Source of the DNA: DSM-111022 sp043424535
GTDB taxonomy: Bacteria > Bacillota > Bacilli > Lactobacillales > Aerococcaceae
DNA: 26,710 nucleotides
Direction of reading: 5' to 3'
NCBI GenBank assembly: GCA_043424535.1
Contig: JBHWOV010000155.1
Location: 1-26,710 of the forward strand
Shown: piece by piece, positions 15,552 through 22,579 of the stretch
Layout: each line of letters starts with the position of its first letter
How positions within the stretch are numbered: position 1 is the first letter of the stretch
Program-made: the position numbers and the translations under genes
The notes under the pieces: model-generated
What the model was told of the DNA's origin: nothing
Seen by the model: only the letters and a program-made list of their open reading frames with translations
The model's database searches: none

Positions 15552-16295
15552 TTATTGAGCCTCCGTTTCTTCATTTACTATATTACGATTATTCATCCGT
15601 GTGTTGCGCATGTCATGGCGACTAATTTCACGCACGATACCTAATTGAATCATACCCGTCTGTTCCAAATCTTCATGACTGGTTATCTTATTATCGGACA
15701 CTTCACGAATCAAGCCAATCGCTAGACCAATCATCGCACCGAATAAAACCCCAATGAAGGTAATAATCGGGACATTGGGACTGGTTGGGTGGGGATTATA
15801 AGTCGGTTGAGAGATGACATTGACATAATTCTCATCTTCCGGCACTTGATAAATGTCACGAATCGCTGAATCAAACGCATCAACAAGATGTGATAAGACA
15901 TCTTGAGCATCATTGGGGTCACCCAATGTACTCGTAATCGTGAAGGCCTGTGAATTAGTATTGTGATCATAGGTTAAGGCATAACGCAATTCACCGACAG
16001 TATATTTATTGTCCATTTTTTCGGCGACATCAGACAAGAGACGGTCACCAAATAAAATATCGACATAAGTATTAATCATCGACACATTGGTTTGAATCTC
16101 ACTAATTTGTACCGTTTCTTGTTCCGGTGTTCGCTGATTAACCAGTATTTGAACATTCGATTGATATTGTTTACTGATCAACGTGTTCGATATCATAAAG
16201 GCAATCACGCCACCTAACAATGCGCTACTGAGAATTAAGAGGATGTATTTCTTTAAGAATTTGATGACATCCTTGAATTGAATAAACTGATTCAT
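15552..16295 (-). CDS. cpsC: CpsC/Wzz polysaccharide co-polymerase, kinase activator (copy 1)
   Basis: This 247-residue protein has the two-helix CpsC layout: membrane segment 1 at about 17-37, an extracytoplasmic domain, a proline-rich YNPHPTSPN motif, then membrane segment 2 (ITFIGVLFGAMIGLAIGLI) and a short cytosolic tail that contacts CpsD. The frame is open for 51 more codons upstream, but AAGGAG seven nt before the ATG at 16295 and the family's N terminus support this start. The upstream in-frame extension is odd: AGGGGAG stands 6 nt before an in-frame TTG at 16349, so a longer form cannot be fully excluded. It is the first gene of the long assembly operon. Confidence 0.93.
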   Translation of the reverse strand: MNQFIQFKDVIKFLKKYILLILSSALLGGVIAFMISNTLISKQYQSNVQILVNQRTPEQETVQISEIQTNVSMINTYVDILFGDRLLSDVAEKMDNKYTVGELRYALTYDHNTNSQAFTITSTLGDPNDAQDVLSHLVDAFDSAIRDIYQVPEDENYVNVISQPTYNPHPTSPNVPIITFIGVLFGAMIGLAIGLIREVSDNKITSHEDLEQTGMIQLGIVREISRHDMRNTRMNNRNIVNEETEAQ

Positions 16296-16456
16296 AAGTC
16301 GCTCCTTAATACAATAGTATTGAATTAAAAGAAAGTTCCCGGTCACACACAATTTGCGCTCCCCTGTCGCAAACTGAAATGGTTGGACTACGCCATGCCA
16401 TGATTGACACTTCATCCTGTCCGCAGAACTTCTATTAATTTTGTTCATATAATAGA
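16296..16456 (-). promoter_or_regulatory. Long, possibly structured 5' leader of the assembly operon
   Basis: About 160 nt separate a TATAAT box from the cpsC start. Within it, 16334-16342 and 16421-16430 can form an 8-pair long-range helix (5 + 3 bp around a small internal loop). Inside that, TTTGCG (16353-16358) pairs with CGCAAA (16368-16373) around a 9-nt loop containing AGGGGAG on the minus strand. After the outer helix the transcript runs CUUUCUUUU. This could be a regulatory leader RNA, but it matches no riboswitch class I recognise and the pairing may be chance. Confidence 0.35.
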
Positions 16457-16462
16457 ATTATA
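16457..16462 (-). promoter_or_regulatory. Probable -10 box of the assembly operon
   Basis: A perfect TATAAT on the minus strand is preceded directly by TG (TGTATAAT). No good -35 hexamer is present 17 nt upstream. The same TGTATAAT arrangement occurs in front of the second cpsC at 19859-19866. Confidence 0.5.
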
Positions 16463-16570
16463 CACTATCGTGCAGGATATTTCTTACTTTTTTCAATCTT
16501 TCTTTATAATATATCATACTTGTTATGAAAGCATAAAGGCATTTGATAAACTAGAACGCTTTCTTGACAT

Positions 16571-16600
16571 AAAAAAAGCGAGCCGATAATTCGCTCGCTT
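16571..16600 (-). terminator. Intrinsic terminator after the small secreted protein gene
   Basis: Bases 16576-16583 pair with 16593-16600 in a perfect 8-bp GC-rich stem with a 9-nt loop. On the minus strand it runs into a U-run (16571-16577). It separates the secreted-protein gene from the downstream assembly operon. Confidence 0.85.
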
Positions 16601-16610
16601 GAACATTACA

Positions 16611-17240
16611 TTAATTGGATGATTCAGATGATGATTCATTCGATTCTGAAGCATTTTCTGCTTCTTCTTGTAAGGCATCGAAGACTTCTTCTTCAACTAA
16701 ATAGAAATCAGTCATCTCAACTGTCACTGTGTCGAAATCGCCACGATTTGGTTGGATAATCAAGCGTGAACGCGGAGACTCGTCTTTTGGTGTCGTGAAG
16801 CGGATCACTACTTCATGCACGTCTTCGTCATCACCTTGGAAAGCAGATTTTTTATCAGAAAATTCAGATGTTTTCTTACCATCTAAATAAACCATATTAT
16901 CTTCCCAAATTCCGTCTGTGTGGCCACCGAAACTATTTAAATAACCATCTGTTTTACGGTATTTAAATGTTAAGACATAATCAGTACGCGGCTCTAATGT
17001 ACTCGCATCAACGATTAAGCCACCATTTTCATTAAGGACATCTACTGTAACTGTATCGCCCTTAATATCTATTTTACTGTCGCTATTTTCTTCAAAATTA
17101 CGGGTATTGATTAAGTTTTCATTCTCAAGTGTTTCAATCATTGAATCCTTGACGAAGAAATTATCCGAATTTGCTGAGACTGCGTCAATTGGACCAAATA
17201 ATAAACCAACACTTAATGTTAATAATAATAATTTTTTCAT
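16611..17240 (-). CDS. Small secreted protein, carbohydrate-binding-like beta-sandwich (unrecognised)
   Basis: This 209-residue protein has a clear signal peptide (KK, then LLLLTLSVGLLFG, with VSA before residue 24), so it should be exported and cleaved. The mature part is rich in beta-strands and acidic. DYVLTFKYRKTDGYLNSFGG, VYLDGKKTSEFSD, HEVVIRFTTPKD and LIIQPNRGDFDTVTVEMTDFYLVEEE resemble the strand order of CBM4/9-like jelly-roll modules. I do not recognise a named family. The C-terminal 25 residues are Ser/Glu/Asn-rich with no LPXTG or membrane anchor. It has its own promoter and terminator and sits between the two CpsC/CpsD modules, suggesting a role in binding or organising the surface polysaccharide. 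Confidence 0.8.
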   Translation of the reverse strand: MKKLLLLTLSVGLLFGPIDAVSANSDNFFVKDSMIETLENENLINTRNFEENSDSKIDIKGDTVTVDVLNENGGLIVDASTLEPRTDYVLTFKYRKTDGYLNSFGGHTDGIWEDNMVYLDGKKTSEFSDKKSAFQGDDEDVHEVVIRFTTPKDESPRSRLIIQPNRGDFDTVTVEMTDFYLVEEEVFDALQEEAENASESNESSSESSN

Positions 17241-17323
17241 TGCGGTTTCTCCATTTCATCTGTCGTTCTAATCCACTACAACAACCAAGCCCCGTACGTT
17301 TATAGTGGGGTGGGACTAATTTT

Positions 17324-17329
17324 ATTATA
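17324..17329 (-). promoter_or_regulatory. Probable -10 box for the secreted protein gene
   Basis: A perfect TATAAT on the minus strand lies about 84 nt before the start codon. The -35 region is poor. Between it and the start lies a C-rich/G-rich pair (CCCC ... GGGG, 17291-17320) that could form a small hairpin in the leader. Confidence 0.45.
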
Positions 17330-17405
17330 GCTTAATATTTATGTAAATTCTACTGATTCCACAAGAACACACAAATATTTCATACTTTCTAAATATATTA
17401 AAGGC

Positions 17406-18263
17406 CTATTCTTGTTCAGTTTTGGCAATCGAGGTTTCAAAGTCATTCACCCGATAATCGCCTTTGGGATAATAACTCATCTCCATATCATAATAAAGAT
17501 TGCCGAAGACTTTGTTGACGAGGGTTTGATTTTCAACCAATTGAATCAATGGATTGACCAAACGACTCCGGATGAGGCGATGTCCGTGATATTTCGCAAT
17601 CGTCGCTACCATTTCACTCGTATTAACAAATTCTTTATTTTGAGGCCAGAAAATCCCGGCTTCTTCATTAATAATCATCAAACGAATAAATTCCGCTAAA
17701 TTTTCAATATGAATCATCGAACGGCGATTGTCATATTTGGGAAAGAATGGTGTTTTTTGTGCCAATTTTGCCAGTTTCGGATAATTTCCTTTGGATCCTT
17801 TACCATAAACCATCGGCGGTCTTAAGACGACAACATTGAAATGGTCATCTTGAAGCGGGAGAATGCCTGCTTCTGCTTGAATTTTCGAATCGCCATATGG
17901 ATCGTCTGATTTCGGTTCGGTATCATAAGAAATACGTCCATTGTCCAATTCACTCGATGTATAAACAATGGCAGACGACATGAAGATAAATTGCTTCACG
18001 CCCGCTGCCTTGGCATGTTTAGCAATATCGATCGTCAAATCGGTATTCACCGCATAATATAAGTCCCTTTGGTCTTCCTTGGCATTGGCATGCGCAATCC
18101 CCGCAACATGGAAGACGACATCATAAGGCGTAAAATCATGTTCCAACCACACACCGTCGCGTGTATCAATCGTATCGATGCGCCAATCTGGATGCTTTGC
18201 TTGGAGCCAAGCTTCAACGGATTGACCGATATAAGAATGTTGACCCGTAATTAATAGATTCAT
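17406..18263 (-). CDS. CapN-like SDR, NAD(P)-dependent sugar epimerase/reductase (copy 2)
   Basis: This 285-residue SDR is a paralogue of the protein at 10771-11634, with GQHSYIG at 7-13, FHVAGIAHAN at 51-60, MSS at 95-97 and Y123/K127 in PYGDSKIQAE. LRPPMVYG, GNYPKL and VNKVFGNLYYD follow the CapN-family pattern. The likely role is reduction or epimerisation of a UDP-4-keto-6-deoxy-HexNAc. Two ATGs stand in tandem; GAGGAG is too close to the first (3 nt), so the second (18263) is chosen. It begins 40 nt after the terminator of the upstream CpsC/CpsD unit, so transcription depends on readthrough or an unseen promoter. Confidence 0.85.
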   Translation of the reverse strand: MNLLITGQHSYIGQSVEAWLQAKHPDWRIDTIDTRDGVWLEHDFTPYDVVFHVAGIAHANAKEDQRDLYYAVNTDLTIDIAKHAKAAGVKQFIFMSSAIVYTSSELDNGRISYDTEPKSDDPYGDSKIQAEAGILPLQDDHFNVVVLRPPMVYGKGSKGNYPKLAKLAQKTPFFPKYDNRRSMIHIENLAEFIRLMIINEEAGIFWPQNKEFVNTSEMVATIAKYHGHRLIRSRLVNPLIQLVENQTLVNKVFGNLYYDMEMSYYPKGDYRVNDFETSIAKTEQE

Positions 18264-18301
18264 CATCTGCTCCTCGATTCTCTTTCTTTTATATTTTAAT
18301 T

Positions 18302-18326
18302 AAAAAGAGAGGGAACAAATCCCTCT
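18302..18326 (-). terminator. Intrinsic terminator after cpsD copy 2
   Basis: Bases 18308-18314 pair with 18320-18326 in a perfect 7-bp stem with a 5-nt loop. On the minus strand it is followed by CUUUUUAAUU. The stem is modest, so partial readthrough into the SDR gene is plausible. Confidence 0.75.
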
Positions 18327-18334
18327 GCTTCTTA

Positions 18335-19072
18335 TTATGCATCTTCGTGATAAGCATAGCCATAGCCATACTCACCGTCATCAGCCGGTTGGTCATTCAT
18401 GACGAAACCAACGATATTGGCATCGACTTGTTCCAATGCCTGGATACTCTTCTTCACTTCTTCACGTTTGACATAGCCTTGACGAACGACTAGGACCACT
18501 TCACCGACACGGGTCGAGACAATTTGTGCATCCGTCACCGTATTGACAGGTGGCACGTCAAAGATAATCACATCAAAATTTGTTTCGAAATATTGAATCA
18601 ATTGATTCATCTTCGCAGATCCTAATAATTCAGCTGGGTTTGGTGGAATGGGACCACTCGTTAAGACATAAATGCCTAAGTCGCTAATCTTTTTAATGAC
18701 TTGATTTGGCGCTATGTCTTGTTCCAATAATAAAGTCGTCAGACCTTCATCATTACTAATATTGAATGTTCGGTTAACGGTTGGTTTTCTTAAATCCGCA
18801 TCCACTAGCAAGACTTTTTTATCTGTCTGTCCCATGGTCAATGCGAGGTTTACTGAAACCGTTGATTTTCCTTCAGCTGGAATAGATGATGTCACCACGA
18901 ATGATTTCACCGCACGATCGAATTGGGCAAATTCAATATTGGTACGAATCGTCCGAAATTGTTCTGCTTGAATTGAGTGTGGACGCATCACTGAAATCAA
19001 TGGCGCTCCTAATGCTTGTTCTTTTACGAGTCGCTTCTCACGCGATTTACGATTATTTCCAAATAAAGCCAT
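18335..19072 (-). CDS. cpsD: CpsD/Wze BY-kinase (copy 2)
   Basis: This tyrosine autokinase is 245 residues long. EQFRTIRTNIEF is at 37-48, Walker A SSIPAEGKST at 62-71, followed by Walker A' VLLVDADLRKP and Walker B VIIFDVPP. A Gly-Tyr-rich tail (EYGYGYAYHEDA) supplies the phosphorylated tyrosines. The tail differs from copy 1, having three tyrosines spaced by single residues and an acidic end. GGAGG lies 11 nt before the ATG, and only 3 nt separate it from the CpsC copy 2 stop. No phosphatase gene follows this copy. The differing core and tail argue for an old duplication or separate acquisition, not a recent copy. Confidence 0.94.
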   Translation of the reverse strand: MALFGNNRKSREKRLVKEQALGAPLISVMRPHSIQAEQFRTIRTNIEFAQFDRAVKSFVVTSSIPAEGKSTVSVNLALTMGQTDKKVLLVDADLRKPTVNRTFNISNDEGLTTLLLEQDIAPNQVIKKISDLGIYVLTSGPIPPNPAELLGSAKMNQLIQYFETNFDVIIFDVPPVNTVTDAQIVSTRVGEVVLVVRQGYVKREEVKKSIQALEQVDANIVGFVMNDQPADDGEYGYGYAYHEDA

Positions 19073-19075
19073 CTA

Positions 19076-19807
19076 TTATTCGTCCTCCCGTCTGCTACGT
19101 TGTGCTGTAATCCGTGTATCTTTGATTTCTTTAGAAGATATAGTAGTAATATTTCCTAAATTAATCAAGCCATGATCGGTTAACATGTCCGCATTTTTAA
19201 TGGTCGTATCCGATAATTCTTGGACAAGTGCCCAAATAATTCCGATCACAAATCCAATCGCTGCACCGAGTAAAATATACATCAATGGATTTGGTGATAC
19301 AGGATGCGGATTATAAGATGCTTTAGAAATAACATGAATATTCGGTTCTTCCGATTCATAAATTCCAGCGATCGTCTCTTCGAACACTTCGAGTAACACA
19401 TTCAGAACTGTCTGTGCATTTTCAGGATTATCGAGAGTTACCACAATTTCAAAGGCTTGTGAGTTTTGCGTTTGATTAACGGAAATAGCGCCTCTTAATT
19501 CACCTGGGGTATAGACATTTTGTGAACGCTCTGCCACTTCATCCAATACTGAATCCGCAAGGATAATATCTTGATATGTGTTGATCAGCTGGACATTCGT
19601 TTGGATTTCATTTAATTGAATGGCCGACTCTTCTGAATTACTTTTTTGATTAACGATCAATTGAGCATTCGATTGATATTTCGGTTGAACAAAAAAGTGC
19701 ATGAATCCGAATGCCAATAAGGCAAATATAATCGTTAAGCTAATAATCTTCAAAAGATGGCGTTTAAACATTTGCCACAAATTGACTAAATTAAATTCTG
19801 CTTGCAT
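19076..19807 (-). CDS. cpsC: CpsC/Wzz polysaccharide co-polymerase, kinase activator (copy 2)
   Basis: This 243-residue protein has the same layout as copy 1: membrane segment 1 at about 18-36, an outer domain, YNPHPVSPN, and membrane segment 2 (MYILLGAAIGFVIGIIWAL). A cytosolic tail of about 40 residues follows, ending in RRED-rich sequence. The frame opens at 19840, but GGAGG just before the ATG at 19807 and the family N terminus favour the shorter form. It is the first gene of a two-gene unit with its own promoter and terminator. It would pair with CpsD copy 2; cross-activation of copy 1 is possible. Confidence 0.93.
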   Translation of the reverse strand: MQAEFNLVNLWQMFKRHLLKIISLTIIFALLAFGFMHFFVQPKYQSNAQLIVNQKSNSEESAIQLNEIQTNVQLINTYQDIILADSVLDEVAERSQNVYTPGELRGAISVNQTQNSQAFEIVVTLDNPENAQTVLNVLLEVFEETIAGIYESEEPNIHVISKASYNPHPVSPNPLMYILLGAAIGFVIGIIWALVQELSDTTIKNADMLTDHGLINLGNITTISSKEIKDTRITAQRSRREDE

Positions 19808-19851
19808 AGTTCCTCCATTATTAAAGTCATCGCGACTCATATTTTTTCTTT

Positions 19852-19866
19852 ATTATATATTATACA
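19852..19866 (-). promoter_or_regulatory. Probable promoter -10 of the cpsC/cpsD copy 2 unit
   Basis: Two overlapping -10 candidates (TATAAT at 19859-19864 and 19852-19857) lie about 45-55 nt before the cpsC start on the minus strand. The first is preceded by TG as in the other cpsC promoter. The -35 match is weak. The pbp2B terminator is directly upstream, so independent transcription is likely. Confidence 0.5.
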
Positions 19867-19950
19867 TGATGTTTCCAGACTATCCATAGTCTTTTCGGGA
19901 TTTTTTTGAAATTATCGCCCTTTTATTGGCTTATTTTACAATTTTACACT

Positions 19951-19981
19951 AAAAAACAACATACATAATTATGGATGTTGT
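19951..19981 (-). terminator. Intrinsic terminator after pbp2B
   Basis: Bases 19956-19962 pair with 19975-19981. The stem continues inward after one mismatch (about 11 pairs in all). On the minus strand a U-run follows (19951-19956). It lies 7 nt past the pbp2B stop. Confidence 0.8.
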
Positions 19982-19987
19982 CGGGAT

Positions 19988-22243
19988 TTACTCACCGTCT
20001 GTATTATTTTGTGTGTCTTGACCTTGGCCTTGAGTGGCTTGGTCATTCGGATTATTCGGTTGTGTTGTTTGGTTTTGATTTTGATTTTGCGTTGCGTTCT
20101 GATTCTGAGTTTGATTTTGGTTAGACTCATTATCAGAATCCGGTGCCCCTGCATAATCGATAATCGTTTGACGATAATCCGCTTGTGTTAAGAAGAAAGC
20201 ATTCATGACTTCATGCGCAATTTGAGTCGACTCACGACCCGTTGATTCTTCTTGTAAATACGGCACAATGACGGTTACCGCAATGCGTGGATTATCTAAT
20301 GGCGCAAAACCAACATATGTCGCATTCGTCACGGGTTGATTTTGTGCATATTGAATCGGTCCAGCATAGAAGGCCTCTGTCGTCCCTGTCTTCGATCCGA
20401 TATTGATCGGATAGTTTTGGAAGAGGTAACGCGCCGTCCCTTCACCCGTATGCGATACTTGACGCATACCGTCATGAATACGTGCTGTTTCGGCTGGTTC
20501 TAAAGGCACCACATTCATCACGCGTGAATTGATTGAAGCGACCACTCCACCTGGTTGACCATCGGTTCCCGGTTGGCGAATTTCTTTGACTAAGCGTGGC
20601 GCATAACGAATACCGCCATTGGCAACCGTTGAAACGAATTGGGCCATTTGTAATGGCGTATATAAGTCGAACTGTCCATATGACAAGTCAATCGCATTAA
20701 CGAGTTGGTCACTTTCAGGACTGAAACCAGCGGATTCAATCGGTAAATCGATTCCTGTAGGTGTTCCTAGACCAAATTCCCCTAGGTGTCCCCGGATGAC
20801 ATTGATCGTATTCGGATCAATCGTTAAGGGACCATTTTCTTCATGAGATGTTTGACCACCAATCATCATCGCTAATTTAATCATATAAACGTTGGATGAT
20901 TTTTGTAAGGCTTCGATATCTGTAATCGGTACTTGGCCTGTTCGGTTGAAGACGGATGATTTTTCTTGAGAAGCCGCAAATTTCATCGGCTCATCGACAA
21001 TCGTATTATTATCGGTTGAAATAATATCTTCAACATAACCGGCCGCTACCATCGCTGGCTTGATACTGGACCCCATCCCGAAACTCGAGTTGACAGCGCC
21101 TTGGGCATCATCAACAATTTCTGAACGGTCATAAGAATCGGTCGCTTCATCATAAGCGAAGCGTTTCCCAGTAATGCCGAGAACATCCCCATTAGATGGG
21201 TCCATCGCGACAATATAAACACGGTCATTCAAACCTTGGAACTCGCCCATATTGAGGAGCGCTTCTTCAGCAATCCGTTCAATTTCTTGTTGGAAATCCG
21301 CATTGATCGTCAACATAATATTATCGCCGCGATTTCCTTCATAGAGTTGATTGGTTTCCGCTGTTTCTTGTGTCGCATCGGAGACGATATTATATTGTGA
21401 TTTCGTTCCTTTAAGAGCATCTTCATATTGTTGTTCTAAATAACTGATTCCCACGCGGTCATTCATCGCATAACCTCGTGTCAATAATTCTTGGGCTGAT
21501 TCTTCCGGTAGTCCACGTTGTTCAGTCGATACTTGACCTAAAATCGAACGCATCATATCCCCATAAGGATAGACCCGTTGCCAATCTGTTCCGATAGAAA
21601 TGCCTGGTAGTGACCCTAAATGTTCACTGACGCGCGCAATTTCTGCTTCGGTCACATTTTGATTTTTTACTGGAACGGTTGAATATTGGTAGGTCCCGCC
21701 CATTTTCTTATATAAAGCCACAATTTTCAATTCCGCATCACTGAATTGAATATCTTCTTCCGTGACTTTATCGAGTTGGGCTTCATTTAATGCAGCGCCA
21801 TTTAATTGTTTTTCCTCATCGGATAAACGATTATTGATTTCTTTTTCATTTTTAGCCACGAAATAGTCTTTGCGGTCACGTTCAGTCACATCAGATGTTG
21901 GCATCTCGATTAAGGACGCTAATTCTGTTGCTACTTTGATAATATCTTGACCCGACACTTGCGATGTATTGCCCCGTGTGAAGAAGATCGCTTGTTCCGG
22001 TTTATTGCCGACGAGCGTTTTTCCTTGGCTATCATACATCATCCCGCGCGGCACAGATCCCGTCGAGAGCGTTGATTCGGTCCGCCGCACCATATTTTGA
22101 AAATAATCGCCATTATACAATTGGAGATAGCCCATTCTGACAAATAGCAGGACAAAGGCAATAAAAGTGATAAAGAATAAAATATTCAATCTCACGGGAA
22201 TATGACTGCCCTTGGCATTGTTATTTAATTTAAATCTCGCCAT
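19988..22243 (-). CDS. pbp2B: Class B penicillin-binding protein (PBP2B-like transpeptidase)
   Basis: This 751-residue membrane-anchored D,D-transpeptidase has one N-terminal membrane helix (about 18-41) and a class B dimerisation domain with RG(M)MYDSQGK near 66-75. The transpeptidase domain shows all three motifs: S392-SIK-395, S449-SN-451 and K618-TG-620. It cross-links peptidoglycan at the septum or periphery and belongs to the streptococcal PBP2B/enterococcal type. The last 49 residues (703-751) are a Gln/Asn-rich low-complexity tail absent from the core family and probably disordered outside the membrane. The ribosome binding site is weak. The gene has its own terminator, so it is a neighbour of the polysaccharide locus and not part of its operon. 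Confidence 0.94.
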   Translation of the reverse strand: MARFKLNNNAKGSHIPVRLNILFFITFIAFVLLFVRMGYLQLYNGDYFQNMVRRTESTLSTGSVPRGMMYDSQGKTLVGNKPEQAIFFTRGNTSQVSGQDIIKVATELASLIEMPTSDVTERDRKDYFVAKNEKEINNRLSDEEKQLNGAALNEAQLDKVTEEDIQFSDAELKIVALYKKMGGTYQYSTVPVKNQNVTEAEIARVSEHLGSLPGISIGTDWQRVYPYGDMMRSILGQVSTEQRGLPEESAQELLTRGYAMNDRVGISYLEQQYEDALKGTKSQYNIVSDATQETAETNQLYEGNRGDNIMLTINADFQQEIERIAEEALLNMGEFQGLNDRVYIVAMDPSNGDVLGITGKRFAYDEATDSYDRSEIVDDAQGAVNSSFGMGSSIKPAMVAAGYVEDIISTDNNTIVDEPMKFAASQEKSSVFNRTGQVPITDIEALQKSSNVYMIKLAMMIGGQTSHEENGPLTIDPNTINVIRGHLGEFGLGTPTGIDLPIESAGFSPESDQLVNAIDLSYGQFDLYTPLQMAQFVSTVANGGIRYAPRLVKEIRQPGTDGQPGGVVASINSRVMNVVPLEPAETARIHDGMRQVSHTGEGTARYLFQNYPINIGSKTGTTEAFYAGPIQYAQNQPVTNATYVGFAPLDNPRIAVTVIVPYLQEESTGRESTQIAHEVMNAFFLTQADYRQTIIDYAGAPDSDNESNQNQTQNQNATQNQNQNQTTQPNNPNDQATQGQGQDTQNNTDGE

Positions 22244-22579
22244 AAATCAAGCCCACTTCTTTCTATATTTGTTCATTCCATTCTTATCACTTTTTTGGTA
22301 TGAATAAGAATGTCGCTACTACACTTTATCAAAAAACGCCCACGATTTCTATCAATTTCAACAATCTCCCCAAATTATTCACAGTTAACAGGCCAAATTC
22401 CACTCGCCGAGCGACTTTAAAATCGATGATGACGCATTCCTTCATTATATAGGAACCCTCCCCATCTAATCTTCACAATCTATTCGCAAAAAGACCGATA
22501 TTAAAAAGAGTGAATTTAGATGCAGGGGTAATAGATGTTTGTTAGAATGAGAATGTATCTTTTTTTGCAGGAGTTTATT
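22244..22579. other. Divergent intergenic region between pbp2B and yfhO
   Basis: The region holds a minus-strand TATAAT (22444-22449) as a possible pbp2B -10, with a poor -35 and a leader of about 200 nt. For yfhO no convincing promoter is visible; the stretch before it is A-rich. One DnaA-box-like TTATTCACA occurs at 22375-22383 and is probably chance. An upstream in-frame ATG at 22535 also has AGGGG nearby, so an N-terminally longer YfhO cannot be ruled out. Confidence 0.4.

Noticed and set aside
16296..16448. Treating the 51 upstream in-frame codons as part of CpsC.
   Set aside because: The AAGGAG-spaced ATG at 16295 gives the family's normal length and N terminus; the extension has no membrane-protein or CpsC-like features.
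22375..22383. DnaA-box-like TTATTCACA upstream of pbp2B.
   Set aside because: A single copy with no cluster, no dnaA/dnaN genes and no AT-rich unwinding region; expected by chance.
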